A stretch of 64,000 bases of DNA, taken from assembly GCF_002127325.2 (NCBI RefSeq), contig NC_035436.2:20185645-20249644 (forward strand), in the 5' to 3' direction. The notes beneath the pieces were generated by a model. That model was not told the origin of the DNA. It ran no database searches and was given only the letters and a program-made list of their open reading frames with translations. Origin of the DNA: Helianthus annuus (lineage: Eukaryota; Streptophyta; Magnoliopsida; Asterales; Asteraceae). A program made the position numbers and the translations under genes. Shown one piece after another: positions 9,794 to 20,754 of the stretch; the first letter of the stretch is position 1, and every line of letters begins with the position of its first letter.

Positions 9794-12464
9794 TTTAAAT
9801 ATAAATACCAATTAAATTTAGCTATAAAATAGCTGGATTTTAGGTTTTTGTTAAATATACATGTAAAATAGCGTGTATACCAAGGTATTTTTATATACTA
9901 TACATATAATATAATATTAATTTTTTTTCCTGATGTATCCCTATTTATAAAACAGTGCCTGCTATTTATCGCTATTTGCTATGTAGCATATAGGCACCTT
10001 ATCGCTATTTGTCGCTATTCGCCATTAACAACTATGGGATGAGTATCAAATTGACATAAAAAATCATAACATACAACTTGCTTTGATTTTTCATATTTTG
10101 ATTTTACGAATGAATTATAGATTACTACAAAACTAAGCTCCAAAATTCCTGTCATTGTCAACTGGTCCTCTGGATTTATTGGAAGGGATGCATTTTATGA
10201 AGAATTCAAAAAGGTTTACTATGCTTTCTACTCACATATTTTGTATTTTTTTTTTTTATTTAGTAAATATGTTAATCTTTAACGTTAAGAAGATAGTCAT
10301 TCAAGTAACCTACAGATTCCTAAATTGGAGAGTGGAATTAGAGGAATCGTGTTAACTGTTGGATGTGTACCAGGGATGAAAGTAAAATCAATCTCGCTTC
10401 AAAAGCAAGTTGAGGTAGTAAATCTCAACTTTGTCGAACACAACATTAAACTTATCATATGCCTATAATTGTGTGTGTGTATATATATATATTTATATAT
10501 ATATATATATCTCAGGAGCACCCACAAGATTTCATGATTGACAAATTCGTAACGGACATTTGGGAGTTCTCGACTTCTATATCAGGACGTCAATCCCCTG
10601 CTGCCTTAATGATTTTCAGTGTAAGCACGTGACTTCTTTGTGTACGTATTATTAACTTTATACGACACTTTTTTCAAGAACCTAATCTTGTTGCATATTT
10701 TATTCTCATTTGATTTATTAACAGAGAGAGCATCCTCATGTAGGCATAAATACTGTGGAAAAACTCGGTGAGTGTACTCTTGTATTAGCAATAGATCAGG
10801 GACTTATTATAAGTGTTTTTGTGGTTTTAATATTTTATATCTCTTCTTTGTTTTAGATTATGCCATGTCACCGGAAACTGTCGTTGTTGGTGGTTTTTGC
10901 TATGATTTCCGACATACCGCCACTGAAGAACTTGCTTGTGATGCTGTTGCCTTGGTATTTGTCGCAGATAGGAACAAACCTCCCGGTAAATTCAAAATTA
11001 CACGTTTTAGATTTATTTTATTTGTTGTGTTAATCCGTTGCAACGTCATCAATATATGATTCTCTTATGAGCAGGTATTGGGGAAACTAAATTTCATGCG
11101 GCATTGTCAAGTGGATTATCACCAGTGGGACCCACATACAGGGTGGATTCTGTTACAGAGAAGTATGGTTGTATGGCCCATCTCATTGTACACAGAGAAG
11201 GGCCGTTTGAAGCTACTGTATGTTGTTCATTAACTTAAGTTAGTTCATTATTACCGCATAAATGAATTATTTGTAGAGAATATTTATTGTGATTATAAAT
11301 TTGGCGTTCTAAAAATAGGAAATGGAGGAGTTATCTACTATGTACATTGGGGTAACTAAAAGAAGGAAATGTTCCGTCGGGCAGGAAAAAGAAAAATGGA
11401 TGACGTCTCTTGCATTCCACCGAATTCTATCGTAAGATAACTATTTCCATCTCGTTTTATAATTTTTATCTTTTTCTATAAGTGATTACATATGTCATTT
11501 ATCATAATTGGTTACCTTCAATCTGAAATTGTAATCGGATAATCTATTTCAAAACACAACCTCGAAACACCCCCCCCCCCCCCCCCCCCCTCTTAGAGGT
11601 AAGGCTGGCAAATCGTGTCTTAACAGGTTTCTGACGGTGCGCACAACATAAGTTTCAAACATGATTACGACTCGTTTAACTACTTTCTACCTCATGTTTA
11701 TAAAACAGTTTTATGTACAAAGATGAATAAATCATAGATCCTAACATTGTAATTTTAATTAATTTAAAATTTTCAAAAGCCAAAGGGTGTATTTTTCAGT
11801 CAAACAGGTCTAATCGTGTCTTAACAGGTACCCAATTGCCAGCCCTACTTAGAGGTGGTGGTAAATAGGCAAAGACCTGTTGTTCTTTTTTTTTTTTTTT
11901 GCAAAAGCAAGTGCGCAAATTGGTTAGAAAGCTATAATTTTTCAGTGATAATTATCTATTACCTAAATGACTTAAGAGATTTTGTGCATTAAAAATACAC
12001 TTTTACCCTTTGATATATTTCCATTTTAATAATTAACGGGTCAAAATTGTCACCTCTAACTATGCTCATTTTCATGCAGCACAGGAACGGACAATGAGTA
12101 TTTTCTAGTCGAAGACGTCGGTGTCAAAACAGGCGACACCTTTCAGTGTTACCTCACAGATTCCAATACCGCTAGATCTTCTACGGACAGTGTCTCTAAC
12201 CTTGTGAGATCTTTCAATGGCAGTGATAAATGGGAGGTATCCGGTGGTCTTATTTTCGCTTCTATGCATCGTGGCCAACCAAATGGTGACAGCTCCCTGT
12301 TTTTGGAAAACTTACCTGGTGTGACATTCGCCGGGACCATGTGTCTGGGTGAAATGTGGCGGGGCGATTTAATCCCACAAGAATCTCAAGAACAAAAGTC
12401 GGCTCAAGGTTGCTTTTTGCACCGGTACAATGCTGTTTATTTAGTTATGTCTTACGCCCCATAG
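9001..12464 (+). CDS. F-box protein with FIST-type C-terminal domain, FIST-A (10 exons)
   Basis: Exons are 9001-9183, 9284-9391, 10121-10213, 10316-10414, 10516-10620, 10725-10767, 10857-10985, 11075-11217, 11319-11431 and 12080-12464, all GT-AG and in phase, giving 466 aa. The F-box is at residues about 7-50 (LDIDVLQNILARL, then CVSRSWN) and would recruit SKP1 to an SCF ubiquitin ligase. The rest resembles Arabidopsis At5g63520, annotated as carrying a FIST_C domain, a putative ligand-sensing module. Landmarks are LIRPQFAILSVG, GFIGRDAF, DYAMSPETVVVGG, YIGVTKRRKCSVG and a terminal VYLVMSY. The start MALPTTI matches the sister genes; an ATG at 8989 adds four codons. Exon 8 is about 12 codons shorter than in FIST-C and FIST-D. 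Target and ligand are unknown. Confidence 0.88.
9475..10036. mobile_element. hAT-like MITE in FIST-A intron 2, TSD GGAYGAGT
   Basis: Ends are CATAGTTGTCAATAGCGA and TTAACAACTATG. Flanks are GGACGAGT (9467-9474) and GGATGAGT (10037-10044). The interior is rich in TAGCGATCGCTATAGCG words and has an (ATT)n tract near 9751-9793. It is itself interrupted by the small hAT at 9534-9697. A 114-bp relative with the same ends lies in FIST-D intron 2 (61538-61651). Confidence 0.8.
9534..9697. mobile_element. Small hAT MITE nested inside another, TSD AGGTYGCT
   Basis: Ends are CAGTAGCGGA and TCCGCCTCTG, of the CAGTGGCGGA family. Flanks are AGGTCGCT (9526-9533) and AGGTTGCT (9698-9705). The 164-bp body includes an inverted pair of GGGGTA-type words. 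Confidence 0.78.
11570..11590 (+). repeat. Poly-C tract (21 C) in FIST-A intron 9
   Basis: 21 uninterrupted C residues directly precede the hAT MITE target site. Such runs are unstable and assembly-sensitive. Confidence 0.85.
11600..11847. mobile_element. hAT MITE in FIST-A intron 9, perfect TSD CTTAGAGG
   Basis: The inverted ends are TAAGGCTGGCAA and TTGCCAGCCCTA. Perfect 8-bp duplications CTTAGAGG lie at 11592-11599 and 11848-11855. The internal direct repeat TCGTGTCTTAACAGGT occurs near both ends. No ORF. Confidence 0.88.
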
Positions 12465-12853
12465 AAAAATGAAGTATATGCTGTTTTCCTGTTGGACTTT
12501 GATGTGATGATTAGATCTAGAAACCGACTGCTTGATGGAATCAATGCATAAAAAAACGTTGGTGGAGACAAGACGTTCTGTGTGCCTAGTATCCTTCCTC
12601 GATGAGATTTGTCCCACCATCGTAAACTAAACGTAACATTAGTGACTTTGATACCTTTTATAGCTTTTGGATCATCATACCAACCAATATCTTACAACTA
12701 CTGATGTTGGTGAAACTAGTGATTTGTGCACGATGGCGGCTACTAATCTGAACTCCCGTGTTTCAACAAAACCGGTTTGGCCAAACCGGCCAAGAAAAAA
12801 TCCGGTTAGAACTGGTTTCAGTTAAAAAAAAAACACGAAATGTTCTCTAGACT
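12465..12853. other. FIST-A downstream region, no gene seen
   Basis: Presumed 3'UTR and intergenic DNA. The only structure noticed is the 18-bp perfect palindrome CCGGTTTGGCCAAACCGG at 12772-12789. Confidence 0.5.
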
Positions 12854-13672
12854 GAGATGATGACAACTGCATTTTATGGGTATTCCACTTTTTATTAAGA
12901 TTATTTGTATCTGTCGAGTCCCCGAATCCCGGTGGACAGTCAACGGAGCTCGTCAACGTTGCAAAGGTCCGACGTCGTCTTCAGTCTTCCTACAAAAAAG
13001 AACACCGTTAGCCTCATCACGGAGGACCCCGGAGGGGGAATCCGTGACCAAGCTCCGGCGTGAGAATAAGTAACTTTGCCGGAGAATGAGAAGCTTATTC
13101 CGACGAGTATGTGATCGCCAAAATATCCTCAGTGGTGTGAATTCTAGGCTACGTGCCTTAAATGTGATCCGAAGGAATGTTCGGAATAAATGTTATGAGT
13201 GTATTTAATATTGGGAGTGTTAAATTCATACCTTCAATGATGTCTCTCTAACTCTTCTCCTTATATAAAGAGCTTTACTTATCTTCTTGGGAGATACCGT
13301 TCCTCCCATCTAACAGTTTAATCAGTCTATTGGGGAACTCAGACACGTGTCTGAGCCCCAATGGTTAGATGATTCACTCATTAATGATGCCAGCTGCTGG
13401 TGAAGTACTGTTTCCGGCGAGATCCTCTTTCTTTCATTTCGAGCAATTAATGATATCTAAGAGATATCACATCCTTTTTCCCGCCACAATTCATAGTCTC
13501 CTTTAAGAGACAAAGCCGGATGTGGGCCTGTAGGCGAGCCCAAATAAAATGAGAGCCCAAGACGAGACCACTGAGCAATAAGTGGGCCTCGTCGTCAATT
13601 AATGATATCTCAGAGATGATGACAACTGCATTTTATGGGTATTCCACTTTTTATTAAAAGATTATTTGTATC
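12854..13672. mobile_element. LTR-like insert flanked by a ~58-bp direct duplication
   Basis: A block from GAGATGATGACAACTGCATT to GATTATTTGTATC occurs at 12854-12911 and again at 13613-13672. Between them lies about 700 bp starting TGTCGAGTCCCCGAATCC and ending ATATCTCA, with a TATATAAAG box near 13261. The TG...CA ends, the TATA box and the lack of an ORF fit a solo LTR. However, a 58-bp flanking repeat is far longer than an integrase target duplication. Confidence 0.55.
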
Positions 13673-13837
13673 CAAAGTCCAGGAAGTAAAATGGTACTTT
13701 TTTGGGCCTAAGGGATTTTTAAGTTGGTTGGGCCAGAGGCCGACTAATATAATTAGAAGAAGGCCTAATTGTTTATTTAATTTTTTTACTTTATTTTATA
13801 ATTCTTGATATTTATACTAATCAATACATATTTGCTA

Positions 13838-14003
13838 ATCTTGGGTTAGCTCACTTGGTACAAGCTTTTACCTTTTAGTGAAAGGTCTTGAGTTTAATCT
13901 CAAGCAAGGAGTAGATTAGGATTTATATAGTGTAATTTAGAAGTCTATAAGCTTTGTCATTAATAATAATAATAATTTTAATAATAATAATAATAATAAT
14001 AAT
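13838..14003 (+). mobile_element. tRNA-derived SINE with TAA-repeat tail
   Basis: An A-box-like TAGCTCACTTGG (13847-13858) and a B-box-like GGTCTTGAGTTTAATCTC (13884-13901) are spaced as in a tRNA promoter. The sequence ends in a (TAA)n tract at 13960-14003. There is no cloverleaf or anticodon arm, so it is not a tRNA gene. The target duplication was not resolved. Confidence 0.65.
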
Positions 14004-14980
14004 TAAAATAATAACAAGCATATTTAAATGGGCACCTTTAAACTTATTGTATCTTTTTTTTTCGACTCATTGCGTCTTTTTTCCTCGACATTATGTTATA
14101 TTTCTGGGCTTTGTGTTATATTTTGCGATTCATTGTGCCTTTGTACCCTTCCTAGATTTAGGAGACTTTGTAGCATAACTTTACCAATATTGTGCTTAGC
14201 CATCAAGAGGTCTTACCGATTCAGAGGTAGCATATTTCTAAAACTTAACTATTAAGAGGCTTTATAAATCATTAAAATGTGTGTTTTCCGTGAAGCAAAC
14301 ACACTCTACCTCTAATCGATTTAGAGGTAGTTTCAGAACTGAATCATTCAAAGTCTGCCTAACAACCCCTAAAACTATAAAGTAGCATCTAACACGTTAA
14401 ATTTCAAAGTTTGCTCGTAAATGTGTTTAGTAAATAAATAAGTTTTGATATAAAAAAATAATAAATGGTTAAAAATGTTTGCTTTAAAAATGATAAGTAA
14501 ATGAACATGCAATTTTCTCAAAGGGCGTGGTTGAAGAAAAAATGATACATGATTTATTATTAGTATTATTATTATAGTTACAAATTACAAAATAATAATA
14601 TAAAGATACATGATTTATTAAGTTAGATAGGTTAAATTTGATTAGATATTGATTAGTGTGGTGAAATTTCTTACCACTTGTTCATTGAGGAACGTAATAA
14701 TAACAACCTAAATGAATGCGTTTTATTTGCATTTTAACTCAAGTTACCTCTATATTAGTTCGGTGATAATTACCCACACTTGTAATATCATCTAGGAATT
14801 TTCGTTTCGGGTGCAAACTATTTTGATATAAAAAAAGTCCCGTAACATTGACAAATTATAACGTAACATTGACAAATTATAACGTATAGTTATTAACAGA
14901 AACAACCATGATCAGTTTGATAAAAAATAACAAATCATAACGTATAGTTATTGACAACAACAATCATACTTAGATGATTC
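14004..14980. other. AT-rich intergenic DNA, no gene seen
   Basis: Short TAA/ATT microsatellites and a tandem copy of CGTAACATTGACAAATTATAA near 14840 are the only structures noticed. The short ORFs lack any recognisable domain. Confidence 0.5.
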
Positions 14981-15588
14981 CAGTGGCGGACCCAAGATTT
15001 TTTTCGAATGGGGTCCACCTTTTTTGGTATTCAGATTTTTCACAACTATACGTTTGAATTTTCGGGTCGGTCGTCGTTCGGGTCAGGGCAGGGAGAAGAA
15101 CATAATAAAATACAATATCATAACAAATATATATAATGATTACTCATTAGGAAACACAAAATAGAAATAGAAGTACAATGTCTTTTAAAATGAAAAACAA
15201 AACTTACAAAAAAATTCAAGTTTTAACAAACTTACTCACAAATTCAAAATTTAGATTCATAGCACACAAATGTTTACATGGTAATTTGATTTCTAAATTC
15301 AAATAAACTACTTAAACAACAAATCCTGAATGTCTGGCTACTGCTGCAGCCCTAACTTTATAATTTGGATTTAAAAAGACAAAAAGCTACGTTGCAGGAC
15401 TTGAACTTGCAATCTTCTTGGTAAAGCAATCATGGAATTACCACTGCACTATCTTTCAACTTGATACTATGGGTCCATCTTATTATTTTCAAGGGGTCCT
15501 TTAGAAAATTAATATATCGACTCTACTACATTCTTTAAAAACATTGGGGTATGGGGACCCCGACCGACTCTATGTGGGTCAGCCCCTG
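14981..15588. mobile_element. hAT element of the CAGTGGCGGA family, TSD GATGATYC
   Basis: Ends are CAGTGGCGGACCCAAGA and GTCAGCCCCTG. Flanks are GATGATTC (14973-14980) and GATGATCC (15589-15596). On the minus strand 15393-15451 holds a tRNA-like promoter pair: A-box TAGTGCAGTGGTAA and B-box GCAAGTTCAAGTCCTGC. A SINE may therefore have been carried in. No transposase. Confidence 0.82.
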
Positions 15589-15971
15589 GATGATCCGGTA
15601 TGCTAACTATGGTTCAGAGCCAGTGACAGGACCTAAAATTTATTTTCTGAAGAGAAAATAGATGGACTTGTATAACTTTTAAGGAGGACGGTCAAAAAAT
15701 TTTCCTACAAAATCACACTAACTTTTTTAAAGGGGCGGCCTAAGTTAGCCAGGCTCAAGTGTGGTTTGATTTGGCAAGGCTTCACACACACCTCTGTCGA
15801 AAGGTTATCGTAGGATGAGGGGTACAATGGGTGGTCACGGCATGGTTTGATTTGGCAAGGTTTCAGATTGTGCGCACCACATCTCTGTTCTATGGAATGT
15901 GTGTTGAGGTTAGAGTGTTAGACGAAGAAAAAGCGCATATATGTTTTTCCTAAATAATATTATTTTCATTT

Positions 15972-16222
15972 GCTAATTAATATATTTTTCTTTAATAACG
16001 TGTGCTTGTTAATTAATTTGTTTAAAAATGAAAATACAAAGTGTTGTTTAACATGTATTCTTAAAATTACTAAATATTCATATTGTTCTATTTTGATATG
16101 CTAACTAATATATTTTTCTTTAATAACGTGTGCTTGTTAATTTGTTTAAAAATCAAAATACAAAGGGTTGTTTAACATGTATTCTTATAATTACTAAATA
16201 TTCATATAGTTCTATTTTGATA
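15972..16222 (+). repeat. Tandem duplication, ~126-bp unit, two copies
   Basis: GCTAATTAATATATTTTTCT at 15972 and GCTAACTAATATATTTTTCT at 16100 begin two units. Both run through TTGTTTAACATGTATTCTTA to ATTTTGATAT. The second has a small deletion. Coding is absent. Confidence 0.85.
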
Positions 16223-16238
16223 TACAAATCCTCTATTA

Positions 16239-16548
16239 GGCTAAAGGGTGTGGGGGACATGGTTGGGTCATTAATTGCCATGTAGGATCATTAGTAAATT
16301 GCTACACCACCCCCTTGTTTTATCCACCATGGTTGGCATTGATTAAACCATGGCAACCATGACCCTCCTTTCCTTTTTTAATATTCCTTTTTCCTTTTTT
16401 ACAAATAAATTAAAATAATAGAATAGTGGTTTGGGTCATGACCACACCCTTAGGGTAGTGGTTTCGAATGATGAATTAAAAGTAAGTGACATGACGCTAA
16501 TGTGGAGGATCATAAAGACCATGAGGATCATGACCATACCCTATAGCC
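16239..16548. mobile_element. PIF/Harbinger (Tourist-like) MITE, TSD TTA
   Basis: Ends are GGCTAAAGGGTGTGGG and CATACCCTATAGCC, inverted with mismatches. TTA flanks both sides (16236-16238, 16549-16551). The interior contains several CATGGTTG / CAACCATG words. No ORF. Confidence 0.75.
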
Positions 16549-16979
16549 TTAGTGAAGGATCACGTCATTTAAACATTTAAACCAAACTAAATTTTAAAAA
16601 TTTATGTTATAAATTCTGTTACCCCTCGTTTCAGTTAAAAAAAAATACCAAACATGTGTAATTATATAGAGTATGATCAAATACAGACTACATTTCGTAT
16701 ACAAACTGAAAGAACCATTTAAAAACTGTCATGTGACATCCAACAAATTATAGAAAAATGGTAAATTAATAACCTAAATAATATCAATTATTGAATTCCC
16801 TATAATTATATTAACAAACAATTAATTCTTTATTTGGATCTTCCTTTTGTTTTCAATGTACTGATATAATTTTTCATAAAGAAAAGTGTTGATATCATTC
16901 CAATATGTGCTAAAATTAATTATCTTGATTAATTTTCATTTGCTAATATAATTCAAAAGTGTTACTTTTATTTATGTAT

Positions 16980-18411
16980 GAGAAAAATGCCCATATAGTC
17001 CCTGCGGTTTCGCCTTTTTCACCTATAGTCCCCAACTTTCTAAAACTACCTGAATAGTCCCCAAGTTTTCATTTTTTGTTCCCGGATAGTCCATGGGTCT
17101 AACTTCAGTTTGTTTTCTCTGTTAAGGAGGGTGTGAAATGACAAAAATACCTTCTCCTTAAAAGGGCCAAACCATAGGGACTATCCGGGCATCTTCTTCA
17201 TATTTATTTATAAAACCCCACCACCACACTTCATCTTCAACCTCCACCCACCATCACCCTCCACCATCACCGCCACAGTTTCAGAGAAAACCCGCCCGTC
17301 TAAAGGCCAACTGCGATAAAAGTTGGGCTCGGTTCCGAACCGACCTCAAAACTACATCGCCATCATCACCCCCCACCCCCACTCCTTCTCCCCTTCCTAT
17401 TTGTTTCTTTGTCTCTGCAACCTGCAAACACCACTGGCCCACCATCGGACGACCACCTGCCATCACCACTTGCTCGCCATTATATTGTCGCATCATGTGT
17501 ATTTGGGATTTAATGTCAGAATAAAAAAGAACAAGTTCACATAATCAAATAGTCACTACAGATTTTTGGCATAATCATCACTTTAGTTCACAGTTGCAAA
17601 GGTCTAAATCTACTTACAATTGACACGTCAAAACCCTATCTTCACAAACACATCTGCTCAACACTTGTTTCCCTCCCAAATGCTCTCATCTACATATTTA
17701 TCAAACAAAACACAGACAAATCAATTGAAGAACTGATCCATCTCACCTTCCTCTCGATCTCCCTCTCACATTACACAAAATCCGGTCACCGGATTCCAGA
17801 CCCGGGCGACGTTTACAGGCAAGACACCCCCCTCCTCCACTCGGTTCTTCGCTGATGAAGACCACCGACAGAACCAGGAAGAGACCGGAGAAGGAAAGGG
17901 AGCCGCCGCACACGTCTGCCGTAACCAGCCGCCACTGTACCACACACCACTGCTCCGCCGCTGTGCCACCACCATCGTCATCACGTATCAATCACCCACC
18001 ATACCTCCACTCGACCCACCTCCCTGCCATCGCGACCAGGTGGCCGGAGACCACCCGTCTCGATCTCGCCTCTCTCTCCCTCGGTTCTCTCTCTCTCTCT
18101 CGGTCGAATCTCACTCTCTCTCTTGGTTATGCAGGTTATGTGTGTGTATATTGTGAGATAAAACTAATGGGGGCTAAGGTTTTGAAGAAGATAAGAAGAT
18201 GCCCATATAGTCCCTATGGTTTGGCCTTTTAAGGAAAGGGTATTTTTGTCATTTCACACCCTCCTTAACAGAGAAAACAAACTGAAGTTAGACCCGGGGA
18301 CTATCCGGGAACAAAAAATGAAAACTTGGGGACTATTCAGGTAGTTTTAGAAAGTTGGGGACTATAGGTGAAAAAAGGCGAAACCACAGGGACTATCCGG
18401 GCATTTTTCTC
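16980..18411. mobile_element. Large fold-back MULE with GC-rich cargo
   Basis: Inverted arms of about 215 bp (16980-17197 and 18198-18411) start GAGAAAAATGCCCATATAGT. The flanks TTTATGTAT (16971-16979) and TTTATGTAC (18412-18420) form a 9-bp duplication with one mismatch. The 1-kb interior is much more GC-rich than its surroundings, especially 17745-18120, and has a TTTATAAAACCCC promoter-like site near 17209. This suggests captured gene sequence, but no source gene is recognised and no long coherent ORF remains. Confidence 0.78.
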
Positions 18412-18420
18412 TTTATGTAC

Positions 18421-19310
18421 TGTTTTAGTATGTGCTAATTTAACTTTTTATTTAAGTGCTAGGATCTGTTCTCACGGTTTGTATGATAAATATGGTTTGT
18501 ACCGTAACCAACCCCGTAATTATATATCCATTTCTCATCAACTCATTCTTTTATCTTAACTAACATAAGACCTGTTCGTTACGACTAATGGGAACCCGGT
18601 TGATTTTGATGTATCGTTGTAACAAACAAAAGAGAAAACTCAAAAATATAGTCATAATATGCCTAAAACAAGTTCAGTTCAAGAGTTTTTTTCTATTATT
18701 TGAGTTAACTTTATCACAATATAAAAAATTGTGTTTAGTAATAAAAAGTTCTAATAAATACATTGTAGCTTGTTTTTTTAAGAAACAATTATATTAAAAC
18801 TGATCGTCAAAGTAACATTGCCTTAAATCTTAAAAAATTATTCCATATACAAAAAATCAACTTTTTAGTACATTATGAGTTGTAAATTGTGTTTTGAGTA
18901 TTTTTCAAAAAAAAAACCTTGATTTTTTAGTTTTAACCCAAAGGTTTTTACCTTTGCAATTTTAACCTTACATAATTTGTTTTTTAAGTTTAACCCAAAA
19001 CTTTTCATTATTTGCAATTTAACTTCACAACTTTTGTCACTTATACTTTTCATCTTTCGCAAATTCTCGTTTTATGTATAGTTCTAAATTTTTCGAGTTA
19101 ATATGACGCAACGTTCATGTGTGGTTCAACGTTTTTACCGCTATTTTCCCATGTTTGGCAGGTTCGTCGCAACACGCATACCCTACGCCGAGTCAGTCTT
19201 TATGGTCGATGACGGTTGTGTGACATTAGTACTATTTGACACTGTTTTACGCCCCGCCGCAACGCGGGGTGTGCTTTGGGGGGTTTTCAAAGAAAAATGG
19301 TTATACATAT
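18421..19310 (+). mobile_element. Helitron-like debris with GC hairpin, no gene
   Basis: AT-rich DNA with runs such as AACCCAAAGGTTTTTACC, then GACGCAACGTTCATGTGTGG and a hairpin CCCCGCCGCAACGCGGGG at about 19252-19270. The same order occurs in the Helitron-like element ending at 37928. Here the CTAG terminus is missing, so the copy is truncated. Confidence 0.5.
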
Positions 19311-20754
19311 GGTAAAGAAAGGATAACGATGATAATCGTCACTCATAATTAATAAGGCCGCCAATGGTGGTCACGTAAAGAATAAAAGACATGGTCGAAT
19401 AAAAGCGACGGATTTTGCTAAGATGACCAAGTAAATCGAATGCATACCGGAAGGGGTGCAATGATAACGATTTCGGTAAAACACCCGGTTGATGGGTGAG
19501 GAATTAAACGCATGCGTAGACTGAGAAACAGAAACGCGTATGGAAAGTCAAAAAGACTCGGGTTTTGGGTCATGACTAAAGGACGATAAGATACTACAAA
19601 TAGAAATTTTGATAAATTACGTTCAACTATTTCAAAGCTGAACGGGTCGAACAAAGACTGAAGTTTGACATTCATAAGTAATTAATTTTCACACGAACAA
19701 GTCAAACAAATTTAATAAAGAATGACACTTGCTAAAGTAAGTAAGCGCGAATCGAATAAATAAAAGTGCGAAATATTAATAAACCTATGTAAAGGAGTTA
19801 TATGCGTTAAAAACATTAAAATAAAATAACCCGGGTAATGGGACGTAAAGAAGTATAGGTAAGAACTGGGTAATGGGACGTATAGGTACTTATACGTTTT
19901 ACGCTTCTACTTGTACACATACTACTTAAACGTTTTATGTTTATGCTCATACATACATGCGTATTCATACTTAAACTTATGCTCATACTTTCATCCTTAC
20001 TCATGATTCATACATTCGTACCTATACGCGAGCGCAACCCGAGGGATTCGCTTGCGTGGGTCCCACACATACTTAAACATGGACTTGCTTATATACTACA
20101 TTCTTGTACGTACACATTCTAAATTTTTTTTATGTATACCCCGATTCATACACAACTAGTACAAGCTATGCGGATCATGCGGTGATCAAAATAATCACGG
20201 GTGCACACGGGATTATAGTGATAGGCGTATGAGAACCATAGAGTGTGCTACTGCGTATGGTAATACACGGAACGTAACATGACACCGAAGACGAAACGGA
20301 CGTAACATGGTCAAAACATGGTGGATACGCCGCTGGTACTTCCTATATATAAGTGTTTTCACCATGTTACCAAACTTTCGTAAAACGTGCCATGAGAAAT
20401 TCAGTGTTTTACAGACCTTTTGGACCTAATACAAGCTTTAAACAACTCACAAACGCATCATATCCGATTATCCATGCCGAGACTTCATCTTTAACACGCT
20501 ACTTTCGTCTATCTAATACTTATATCATTCATATACTTGCATTCATTTAGTGTCAATTGTTCACCCCATACTCCTATTATTCTCCATTACCCTTTCTTTC
20601 ATATGAACCCCGTTCACATTCAAACTTATTTAAACTCCTTTGCCTATGCGCACGCATACCCGTTTTACCTATGCTTAAACGCCTCAACCCATTTTAGTCA
20701 AACAAATTCCTATCTTATCGTTCTTCAAAATTTCGTACTTTTCTAAACGTTTCA
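19311..20754 (+). mobile_element. Left part of the retroelement nest (non-coding internal DNA)
   Basis: Non-coding sequence with no recognised gene. It lies upstream of the complete element 20755-29442 and probably holds internal DNA of the two older elements whose 3' LTRs are at 29546 and 32810. No 5' LTR start or primer-binding site was found, so their 5' ends are missing. TTTCA at 20750-20754 is the left target duplication of the young element. Confidence 0.5.

Noticed and set aside
13838..13920. Possible tRNA gene
   Set aside because: Has A- and B-box-like words, but no acceptor stem or anticodon arm can be drawn and a TAA tail follows; called a SINE.
17323..17991. Several 70-130 aa ORFs on both strands
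   Set aside because: Mutually overlapping frames in the GC-rich MULE cargo; no frame is favoured and no domain was recognised.
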